Below are positions 1 through 8,034 of a stretch of 64,000 nucleotides of DNA, one piece after another. Location: assembly GCF_040954645.1 (NCBI RefSeq), contig NC_092809.1:76765935-76829934 (forward strand), given 5' to 3'. A program made the position numbers and the translations under genes. The notes beneath the pieces were generated by a model that was not told where the DNA came from, made no database searches, and saw only the letters and a program-made list of their open reading frames with translations. Source of the DNA: Diabrotica undecimpunctata (Eukaryota; Arthropoda; Insecta; Coleoptera; Chrysomelidae). The first letter of the stretch is position 1. Each line of letters starts with the position of its first letter.

Positions 1-777
1 AATAGATTAACAAAACTATCAGATCCTTCATTTCATACAAAAAACCTACAAATCATACAGAAACTTTTTATTTCAAACGCTTATCCAACACCATTAGTTA
101 ATAAGATTTTGTTTAATACTATCCATGACGAAGATATTTCACCTTCCTTCGCGACTAACAATGCTGATCCTGATGTCTTAAGTGGGAACCCAGTCTCTGA
201 TACTCCTATAAACAAATATTTTTCATTACCATATTTCAGAGATATCACTCCGGGGTTAACAAGGATTCTGAAAAGTGTTGAAAATAGCTTTGGCAATAAT
301 AATGACAACATTAAACTTAATGTAGCTTGTAGATCAGCCCTAACAATTAATAATCTTTATTCTAAGATAAAAGATAAGACTCCCATAGATAGGCTTAGTA
401 ATATTGTCTACAACATTCCATGTCTCTCTTGCAACAATTCCTACATCGGTCAAACATCTCAATTATTGAAATCACGTATTACACTACACAAAAGTGATTC
501 TCGACTTCACCCTGACCGTTGTGCATTAGCCAAACATGTCCATTCCACTGGTCATCTCATAGACTATACTAACACCACAATTCTCCACCGTGAGAACAAT
601 AAATCTAAAAGAGAGTTCATTGAAATGTCTTATATTTTCCTTAACGATTTCTCCATTAATGTTAAGAGTGACATCAAGAATCTAAGCGATATATACCACC
701 TGTTACTTAAATCAGATACCAAGAACAATACTAGATCACAGATTACTAACTTGACTGATATATCCATTAACAACTAA
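1..777 (+). CDS. Penelope-like element polyprotein, C-terminal part (window-edge partial)
   Basis: The frame is open from the first base to the stop at 775-777 and encodes residues 598-855 of the same 855-residue protein seen in the next three units. It covers the end of the reverse-transcriptase region, the linker and the whole GIY-YIG endonuclease domain with the CLSC cysteine pair and YIGQT motif. It differs from the other units by one residue, Ile instead of Met in the HLxDY segment (A561). The missing N-terminal part lies outside the window, so the array is longer than what is visible here. This is a real coding remnant of a full unit, not a pseudogene: no stop or frameshift interrupts it. 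Confidence 0.9.
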   Translation, partial: NRLTKLSDPSFHTKNLQIIQKLFISNAYPTPLVNKILFNTIHDEDISPSFATNNADPDVLSGNPVSDTPINKYFSLPYFRDITPGLTRILKSVENSFGNNNDNIKLNVACRSALTINNLYSKIKDKTPIDRLSNIVYNIPCLSCNNSYIGQTSQLLKSRITLHKSDSRLHPDRCALAKHVHSTGHLIDYTNTTILHRENNKSKREFIEMSYIFLNDFSINVKSDIKNLSDIYHLLLKSDTKNNTRSQITNLTDISINN

Positions 778-1006
778 CATACCTTTATAATTAATTTTCA
801 TTAACAAAAAATATATAACATTCCCTTGCTTTTCTTAGATACGTCTCAATAAGATTCAATAATACATGAACAATATAATATAATTAAATAAAGAAAATCA
901 AAATAATATTTCCCTTTACTGGGATTTAAATTCATTCGTTTTTTACCAATGAACCTTAACGACATAAAGATTCATACCAGCTAATAATGAAGTTGTCAGC
1001 GCTTGC

Positions 1007-1025
1007 GTTCTGGCTTAAACAGAAC
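1007..1025 (+). other. Short hairpin in PLE pLTR
   Basis: A perfect 6-bp stem, GTTCTG (1007-1012) and CAGAAC (1020-1025), around a 7-nt loop. Repeated every 3275 bp. Function unknown. Confidence 0.5.
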
Positions 1026-1179
1026 CTCACTTTTAACTATCTAAAAATCAAAAATTTAGTTATTGCCGACATTTCAAAGAATTACCTCCTTTTAAATGTA
1101 GTTGCATTGGGTTTTTCGATTAACCTTGGGTAAGCCTTTACGTGTCAAGTTCGAAGCTACCATACATTTCAATCCTTAT

Positions 1180-1239
1180 AAAAAACTTTTTTTGCACATA
1201 GTAACAAAAAACACCACTATGTTACTAGCAAAGTTTTTT
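1180..1239 (+). other. Imperfect 20-bp hairpin in PLE pLTR
   Basis: The left arm (1180-1206) and right arm (1220-1239) are complementary over about 20 bp: AAAAAACTTT, GC and TAGTAACA on the left pair with TGTTACTA, GC and AAAGTTTTTT on the right. The left arm has two small bulges. The loop is about 13 nt. The structure is kept in all four copies of the segment. Possible roles are RNA structure for packaging or priming, or nothing. Confidence 0.55.
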
Positions 1240-1269
1240 AATATTCTAACTCTACAATTCTAAGTTACG

Positions 1270-1332
1270 GTAAGATCAATAATGTTTTAATAGATAATAT
1301 ATGGTAGCTAATTATAATTTATTCTCTTTCAG
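1270..1332 (+). other. Candidate 63-bp spliceosomal intron in PLE pLTR
   Basis: Starts ACG|GTAAGA, contains a branch-like GCTAAT, and ends in TTCTCTTTCAG. The 63-nt length is typical of insect introns, and a short intron in this part of the element is known from Drosophila virilis Penelope. It lies directly before the stem motif. An alternative donor at 1130 (GTAAGC) and alternative acceptor at 1478 exist. Splicing is inferred, not shown. Confidence 0.45.
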
Positions 1333-1334
1333 CC

Positions 1335-1367
1335 CTGAAGAAGCCAAATTAATTCTCTTTGGCGAAA
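1335..1367 (+). other. Hammerhead-core-like stem motif (PLE unit)
   Basis: CTGAAGA (1335-1341), one unpaired A, GCCAAA (1343-1348) pairing with TTTGGC (1358-1363), then GAAA (1364-1367) followed by ACGTT. Hammerhead ribozymes have been described in Penelope-like elements, and the order CUGANGA-stem II-GAAA matches. The extra base after CTGANGA and the lack of an obvious stem III and cleavage UH leave activity uncertain. Confidence 0.45.
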
Positions 1368-1484
1368 ACGTTCGGCGAAACAATTGATACACATTAGAGT
1401 ATTTCTTGCAGATTTCCCCAATATTTAAGAGTTTACTATTTAACTAATCTGCAAAGATTAAATTTCTTTTCTTTTTAGAGGAAC

Positions 1485-4052
1485 ATGGGGTTCTATAACA
1501 AGATATGGGTTAATTATGGTGCTGAGGCGTTGAGGTTGCTCAAGGATTACCAAAAAACTAATGTAAGACTAGCAAAAGAAAGGAATCGGAGACTTTTTTT
1601 ATTGTCATGTCGTTCTAAAGGTATAACACCAAAACACATTGTTCATGCCACCTCCTCTGTCCAAAACTATATTCACAGAAATGGTTTCTGGCAATTGCAG
1701 GGATGTCAACAAATTATCAGGTTAGATAGCAAACTTTTAAATGTTGAGATTGCAACCAATCATAGAGTTCTCAAACAGTTAGAAAAATCACTCACTGAAC
1801 AAAAAACCGAAATCATTAGATCAACCTCGGAATATGATTGGATGCAATTTTCACATATTCAATCTATTAGATATAATAAAATATTTTATTCAATTAAATC
1901 AGACAATATCAAAAAAATTAACTCACTATATCAGTCCTGTTGTAAATCTGTTCTTAAAACTGATCCAAAATGGATTAAAAATTTATCTACCACAACTATT
2001 CCTGATGATATTCTAGGTTTCTTGGCATTAGGAAATAAATTTAGCATCGAACCAAAGTTAGGAAAAGATTTTCAAGTAAAAACACTTTTAGCAGACTTAG
2101 AATACATAATTTCTTCATTGCCATCTGAATTAGAACAAAACTTAATCCGATCAAGAACCACCAACATTATCACTAATCACATTTTGAATACTTCTAAATC
2201 ATCTAATACTTTTTTTCATAACTTATATACTAAAACAAAAAAATTTCTTAAATACAATCCTGAGCTCTTAGTAACAAAAGCAGACAAAGGTAATGTTACA
2301 GTCATCTTAGAAAAAACTCACTACTTACAACTGTGTTCTTCTCTTATAGATAATGATAGATCTTATGTTTCACTTACATCCAATCCCACTCCTTCTCTGC
2401 AAAGGAAATGCAATACATTAATCGCATCCTTAGCCTCTTCCAATGAGATTGACCGTAACACAAAGAAAAAACTAACAACATATAATGGGAACATTGCAAA
2501 GTTTTATGCTTTGCCAAAAATCCACAAACCAACACTATCGGTTCGTCCCATAGTAGCTTCCATTGGAACACCCACTGAAAATATCTCAGCTTTTGTTACA
2601 GACATACTTACTAATGCATATAATTATGAAAGTCAATATTACATTAAAGATTCTTTTGAGATGGTAAATAAATATAATGGCTACATACTTCCATCAAATT
2701 ATGTCCTCGTTAGCCTTGACGTTGTATCCTTATTCAGCAATGTTCATCTAGGAATATGTTTGACATCAATAGAGATCAACTGGGACCGTATTAGAGGTTG
2801 TTGTTCCATGTCTTACGACAGATTCATCAGCATCGTCGAATTTCTCTTTAACAACACTTACTTCTCATTTAATGATAAATTCTATCAACAAACTTTCGGT
2901 ACCCCTATGGGAGCTAAGATTTCTCCTATCATTGCAACTTACGTTATGGATTATGTATTAGACTCAGTCATTCCTTTACTATCCTTTAATATTCCATTTA
3001 TTAAAAAATATGTTGATGATATCATTTTGGCTATACCCAATGACAAGGTAGATGAACTATTAGACACTTTTAATGGTTATGACCCCTACATCCAGTTCAC
3101 TATAGAGAGGGAAGATGGTAATTGGTCCGTCCCCTTTCTCGACATAAGGATGATCAGGGAAACCAACAACATCAAAATAGATTGGTATCAAAAACCGACC
3201 CATTCTGGTAGATACCTTAACTACAACTCATACCATAATAATTCTACCAAAGTCAACTTAATCAAACAGATGAAAAATAGATTAACAAAACTATCAGATC
3301 CTTCATTTCATACAAAAAACCTACAAATCATACAGAAACTTTTTATTTCAAACGCTTATCCAACACCATTAGTTAATAAGATTTTGTTTAATACTATCCA
3401 TGACGAAGATATTTCACCTTCCTTCGCGACTAACAATGCTGATCCTGATGTCTTAAGTGGGAACCCAGTCTCTGATACTCCTATAAACAAATATTTTTCA
3501 TTACCATATTTCAGAGATATCACTCCGGGGTTAACAAGGATTCTGAAAAGTGTTGAAAATAGCTTTGGCAATAATAATGACAACATTAAACTTAATGTAG
3601 CTTGTAGATCAGCCCTAACAATTAATAATCTTTATTCTAAGATAAAAGATAAGACTCCCATAGATAGGCTTAGTAATATTGTCTACAACATTCCATGTCT
3701 CTCTTGCAACAATTCCTACATCGGTCAAACATCTCAATTATTGAAATCACGTATTACACTACACAAAAGTGATTCTCGACTTCACCCTGACCGTTGTGCA
3801 TTAGCCAAACATGTCCATTCCACTGGTCATCTCATGGACTATACTAACACCACAATTCTCCACCGTGAGAACAATAAATCTAAAAGAGAGTTCATTGAAA
3901 TGTCTTATATTTTCCTTAACGATTTCTCCATTAATGTTAAGAGTGACATCAAGAATCTAAGCGATATATACCACCTGTTACTTAAATCAGATACCAAGAA
4001 CAATACTAGATCACAGATTACTAACTTGACTGATATATCCATTAACAACTAA
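1485..4052 (+). CDS. Penelope-like element polyprotein: reverse transcriptase + GIY-YIG endonuclease
   Basis: An intact 855-residue ORF starting at ATG 1485, just after a pyrimidine-rich tract and AG (1478). Residues 264-270 (TKADKGN) and 343-348 (LPKIHK) are N-terminal signatures of the Penelope-type reverse transcriptase. The catalytic aspartates are D412 in SLDVVSLFSNV and D511/D512 in YVDD (509-512). FGTPMGAK lies at 471-478. The C-terminus is a GIY-YIG endonuclease: VYNIPC with a CxxC pair (738-741), YIGQT (745-749), R756, H760 and a later Glu in KREFIEMSYI. Together these copy element RNA into DNA at a nick made by the endonuclease. Length and domain order are normal for the family, and no key residue is missing. 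The cysteine-containing spacer before YIG is typical of Penelope/Poseidon/Neptune-type elements; I do not assign a subfamily. Confidence 0.96.
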   Translation: MGFYNKIWVNYGAEALRLLKDYQKTNVRLAKERNRRLFLLSCRSKGITPKHIVHATSSVQNYIHRNGFWQLQGCQQIIRLDSKLLNVEIATNHRVLKQLEKSLTEQKTEIIRSTSEYDWMQFSHIQSIRYNKIFYSIKSDNIKKINSLYQSCCKSVLKTDPKWIKNLSTTTIPDDILGFLALGNKFSIEPKLGKDFQVKTLLADLEYIISSLPSELEQNLIRSRTTNIITNHILNTSKSSNTFFHNLYTKTKKFLKYNPELLVTKADKGNVTVILEKTHYLQLCSSLIDNDRSYVSLTSNPTPSLQRKCNTLIASLASSNEIDRNTKKKLTTYNGNIAKFYALPKIHKPTLSVRPIVASIGTPTENISAFVTDILTNAYNYESQYYIKDSFEMVNKYNGYILPSNYVLVSLDVVSLFSNVHLGICLTSIEINWDRIRGCCSMSYDRFISIVEFLFNNTYFSFNDKFYQQTFGTPMGAKISPIIATYVMDYVLDSVIPLLSFNIPFIKKYVDDIILAIPNDKVDELLDTFNGYDPYIQFTIEREDGNWSVPFLDIRMIRETNNIKIDWYQKPTHSGRYLNYNSYHNNSTKVNLIKQMKNRLTKLSDPSFHTKNLQIIQKLFISNAYPTPLVNKILFNTIHDEDISPSFATNNADPDVLSGNPVSDTPINKYFSLPYFRDITPGLTRILKSVENSFGNNNDNIKLNVACRSALTINNLYSKIKDKTPIDRLSNIVYNIPCLSCNNSYIGQTSQLLKSRITLHKSDSRLHPDRCALAKHVHSTGHLMDYTNTTILHRENNKSKREFIEMSYIFLNDFSINVKSDIKNLSDIYHLLLKSDTKNNTRSQITNLTDISINN

Positions 4053-4759
4053 CATACCTTTATAATTAATTTTCATTAACAAAAAATATATAACATTCCC
4101 TTGCTTTTCTTAGATACGTCTCAATAAGATTCAATAATACATGAACAATATAATATAATTAAATAAAGAAAATCAAAATAATATTTCCCTTTACTGGGAT
4201 TTAAATTCATTCGTTTTTTACCAATGAACCTTAACGACATAAAGATTCATACCAGCTAATAATGAAGTTGTCAGCGCTTGCGTTCTGGCTTAAACAGAAC
4301 CTCACTTTTAACTATCTAAAAATCAAAAATTTAGTTATTGCCGACATTTCAAAGAATTACCTCCTTTTAAATGTAGTTGCATTGGGTTTTTCGATTAACC
4401 TTGGGTAAGCCTTTACGTGTCAAGTTCGAAGCTACCATACATTTCAATCCTTATAAAAAACTTTTTTTGCACATAGTAACAAAAAACACCACTATGTTAC
4501 TAGCAAAGTTTTTTAATATTCTAACTCTACAATTCTAAGTTACGGTAAGATCAATAATGTTTTAATAGATAATATATGGTAGCTAATTATAATTTATTCT
4601 CTTTCAGCCCTGAAGAAGCCAAATTAATTCTCTTTGGCGAAAACGTTCGGCGAAACAATTGATACACATTAGAGTATTTCTTGCAGATTTCCCCAATATT
4701 TAAGAGTTTACTATTTAACTAATCTGCAAAGATTAAATTTCTTTTCTTTTTAGAGGAAC
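4053..4759 (+). repeat. PLE inter-ORF segment (pLTR-like), second copy
   Basis: Same noncoding segment as at 778-1484, shifted by 3275 bp, with all internal hairpins and splice-like signals retained. The hammerhead-core-like motif is at 4610-4642 and the candidate intron at 4545-4607. Confidence 0.8.
4610..4642 (+). other. Hammerhead-core-like stem motif, second unit
   Basis: Same sequence as 1335-1367, at +3275. Confidence 0.45.
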
Positions 4760-7327
4760 ATGGGGTTCTATAACAAGATATGGGTTAATTATGGTGCTGA
4801 GGCGTTGAGGTTGCTCAAGGATTACCAAAAAACTAATGTAAGACTAGCAAAAGAAAGGAATCGGAGACTTTTTTTATTGTCATGTCGTTCTAAAGGTATA
4901 ACACCAAAACACATTGTTCATGCCACCTCCTCTGTCCAAAACTATATTCACAGAAATGGTTTCTGGCAATTGCAGGGATGTCAACAAATTATCAGGTTAG
5001 ATAGCAAACTTTTAAATGTTGAGATTGCAACCAATCATAGAGTTCTCAAACAGTTAGAAAAATCACTCACTGAACAAAAAACCGAAATCATTAGATCAAC
5101 CTCGGAATATGATTGGATGCAATTTTCACATATTCAATCTATTAGATATAATAAAATATTTTATTCAATTAAATCAGACAATATCAAAAAAATTAACTCA
5201 CTATATCAGTCCTGTTGTAAATCTGTTCTTAAAACTGATCCAAAATGGATTAAAAATTTATCTACCACAACTATTCCTGATGATATTCTAGGTTTCTTGG
5301 CATTAGGAAATAAATTTAGCATCGAACCAAAGTTAGGAAAAGATTTTCAAGTAAAAACACTTTTAGCAGACTTAGAATACATAATTTCTTCATTGCCATC
5401 TGAATTAGAACAAAACTTAATCCGATCAAGAACCACCAACATTATCACTAATCACATTTTGAATACTTCTAAATCATCTAATACTTTTTTTCATAACTTA
5501 TATACTAAAACAAAAAAATTTCTTAAATACAATCCTGAGCTCTTAGTAACAAAAGCAGACAAAGGTAATGTTACAGTCATCTTAGAAAAAACTCACTACT
5601 TACAACTGTGTTCTTCTCTTATAGATAATGATAGATCTTATGTTTCACTTACATCCAATCCCACTCCTTCTCTGCAAAGGAAATGCAATACATTAATCGC
5701 ATCCTTAGCCTCTTCCAATGAGATTGACCGTAACACAAAGAAAAAACTAACAACATATAATGGGAACATTGCAAAGTTTTATGCTTTGCCAAAAATCCAC
5801 AAACCAACACTATCGGTTCGTCCCATAGTAGCTTCCATTGGAACACCCACTGAAAATATCTCAGCTTTTGTTACAGACATACTTACTAATGCATATAATT
5901 ATGAAAGTCAATATTACATTAAAGATTCTTTTGAGATGGTAAATAAATATAATGGCTACATACTTCCATCAAATTATGTCCTCGTTAGCCTTGACGTTGT
6001 ATCCTTATTCAGCAATGTTCATCTAGGAATATGTTTGACATCAATAGAGATCAACTGGGACCGTATTAGAGGTTGTTGTTCCATGTCTTACGACAGATTC
6101 ATCAGCATCGTCGAATTTCTCTTTAACAACACTTACTTCTCATTTAATGATAAATTCTATCAACAAACTTTCGGTACCCCTATGGGAGCTAAGATTTCTC
6201 CTATCATTGCAACTTACGTTATGGATTATGTATTAGACTCAGTCATTCCTTTACTATCCTTTAATATTCCATTTATTAAAAAATATGTTGATGATATCAT
6301 TTTGGCTATACCCAATGACAAGGTAGATGAACTATTAGACACTTTTAATGGTTATGACCCCTACATCCAGTTCACTATAGAGAGGGAAGATGGTAATTGG
6401 TCCGTCCCCTTTCTCGACATAAGGATGATCAGGGAAACCAACAACATCAAAATAGATTGGTATCAAAAACCGACCCATTCTGGTAGATACCTTAACTACA
6501 ACTCATACCATAATAATTCTACCAAAGTCAACTTAATCAAACAGATGAAAAATAGATTAACAAAACTATCAGATCCTTCATTTCATACAAAAAACCTACA
6601 AATCATACAGAAACTTTTTATTTCAAACGCTTATCCAACACCATTAGTTAATAAGATTTTGTTTAATACTATCCATGACGAAGATATTTCACCTTCCTTC
6701 GCGACTAACAATGCTGATCCTGATGTCTTAAGTGGGAACCCAGTCTCTGATACTCCTATAAACAAATATTTTTCATTACCATATTTCAGAGATATCACTC
6801 CGGGGTTAACAAGGATTCTGAAAAGTGTTGAAAATAGCTTTGGCAATAATAATGACAACATTAAACTTAATGTAGCTTGTAGATCAGCCCTAACAATTAA
6901 TAATCTTTATTCTAAGATAAAAGATAAGACTCCCATAGATAGGCTTAGTAATATTGTCTACAACATTCCATGTCTCTCTTGCAACAATTCCTACATCGGT
7001 CAAACATCTCAATTATTGAAATCACGTATTACACTACACAAAAGTGATTCTCGACTTCACCCTGACCGTTGTGCATTAGCCAAACATGTCCATTCCACTG
7101 GTCATCTCATGGACTATACTAACACCACAATTCTCCACCGTGAGAACAATAAATCTAAAAGAGAGTTCATTGAAATGTCTTATATTTTCCTTAACGATTT
7201 CTCCATTAATGTTAAGAGTGACATCAAGAATCTAAGCGATATATACCACCTGTTACTTAAATCAGATACCAAGAACAATACTAGATCACAGATTACTAAC
7301 TTGACTGATATATCCATTAACAACTAA
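4760..7327 (+). CDS. Penelope-like element polyprotein, second full unit
   Basis: An intact 855-residue ORF, identical at the protein level to the unit that starts at 1485, with the same catalytic aspartates (D412, D511, D512) and GIY-YIG motifs. It lies 707 bp after the previous stop and in the same orientation, so the upstream segment ends the preceding unit and leads into this one. Because the surrounding sequence is also the same, transcripts starting in one inter-ORF segment could run through one complete unit into the next. I see no disabling change. Confidence 0.95.
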   Translation: MGFYNKIWVNYGAEALRLLKDYQKTNVRLAKERNRRLFLLSCRSKGITPKHIVHATSSVQNYIHRNGFWQLQGCQQIIRLDSKLLNVEIATNHRVLKQLEKSLTEQKTEIIRSTSEYDWMQFSHIQSIRYNKIFYSIKSDNIKKINSLYQSCCKSVLKTDPKWIKNLSTTTIPDDILGFLALGNKFSIEPKLGKDFQVKTLLADLEYIISSLPSELEQNLIRSRTTNIITNHILNTSKSSNTFFHNLYTKTKKFLKYNPELLVTKADKGNVTVILEKTHYLQLCSSLIDNDRSYVSLTSNPTPSLQRKCNTLIASLASSNEIDRNTKKKLTTYNGNIAKFYALPKIHKPTLSVRPIVASIGTPTENISAFVTDILTNAYNYESQYYIKDSFEMVNKYNGYILPSNYVLVSLDVVSLFSNVHLGICLTSIEINWDRIRGCCSMSYDRFISIVEFLFNNTYFSFNDKFYQQTFGTPMGAKISPIIATYVMDYVLDSVIPLLSFNIPFIKKYVDDIILAIPNDKVDELLDTFNGYDPYIQFTIEREDGNWSVPFLDIRMIRETNNIKIDWYQKPTHSGRYLNYNSYHNNSTKVNLIKQMKNRLTKLSDPSFHTKNLQIIQKLFISNAYPTPLVNKILFNTIHDEDISPSFATNNADPDVLSGNPVSDTPINKYFSLPYFRDITPGLTRILKSVENSFGNNNDNIKLNVACRSALTINNLYSKIKDKTPIDRLSNIVYNIPCLSCNNSYIGQTSQLLKSRITLHKSDSRLHPDRCALAKHVHSTGHLMDYTNTTILHRENNKSKREFIEMSYIFLNDFSINVKSDIKNLSDIYHLLLKSDTKNNTRSQITNLTDISINN

Positions 7328-8034
7328 CATACCTTTATAATTAATTTTCATTAACAAAAAATATATAACATTCCCTTGCTTTTCTTAGATACGTCTCAAT
7401 AAGATTCAATAATACATGAACAATATAATATAATTAAATAAAGAAAATCAAAATAATATTTCCCTTTACTGGGATTTAAATTCATTCGTTTTTTACCAAT
7501 GAACCTTAACGACATAAAGATTCATACCAGCTAATAATGAAGTTGTCAGCGCTTGCGTTCTGGCTTAAACAGAACCTCACTTTTAACTATCTAAAAATCA
7601 AAAATTTAGTTATTGCCGACATTTCAAAGAATTACCTCCTTTTAAATGTAGTTGCATTGGGTTTTTCGATTAACCTTGGGTAAGCCTTTACGTGTCAAGT
7701 TCGAAGCTACCATACATTTCAATCCTTATAAAAAACTTTTTTTGCACATAGTAACAAAAAACACCACTATGTTACTAGCAAAGTTTTTTAATATTCTAAC
7801 TCTACAATTCTAAGTTACGGTAAGATCAATAATGTTTTAATAGATAATATATGGTAGCTAATTATAATTTATTCTCTTTCAGCCCTGAAGAAGCCAAATT
7901 AATTCTCTTTGGCGAAAACGTTCGGCGAAACAATTGATACACATTAGAGTATTTCTTGCAGATTTCCCCAATATTTAAGAGTTTACTATTTAACTAATCT
8001 GCAAAGATTAAATTTCTTTTCTTTTTAGAGGAAC
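7328..8034 (+). repeat. PLE inter-ORF segment (pLTR-like), third copy
   Basis: Same noncoding segment shifted by 6550 bp. The hammerhead-core-like motif is at 7885-7917 and the candidate intron at 7820-7882. I saw no difference from the upstream copies. Confidence 0.8.
7885..7917 (+). other. Hammerhead-core-like stem motif, third unit
   Basis: Same sequence as 1335-1367, at +6550. Confidence 0.45.

Larger units (their letters stand above)
778..1484 (+). repeat. PLE inter-ORF segment (pLTR-like), first copy
   Basis: Noncoding 707-bp segment between stop and next ATG, repeated at 4053-4759 and 7328-8034 and, truncated, at 10603-11264. In order it contains a short hairpin (1007-1025), a longer imperfect hairpin (1180-1239), a candidate 63-bp intron (1270-1332), a hammerhead-core-like motif (1335-1367) and a pyrimidine tract ending in AG just before the ORF (1478). 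A branch-like ACTAAT lies at 1443-1448. In Penelope elements this segment acts as a pseudo-LTR with promoter and processing signals; that role is inferred here. No clear TATA box was identified. Confidence 0.8.

Noticed and set aside
3356..3586. 76-codon minus-strand frame repeated in each PLE unit (also 65- and 60-codon frames)
   Set aside because: They lie entirely inside the PLE polyprotein in other frames and have no motif; their conservation is explained by unit identity.
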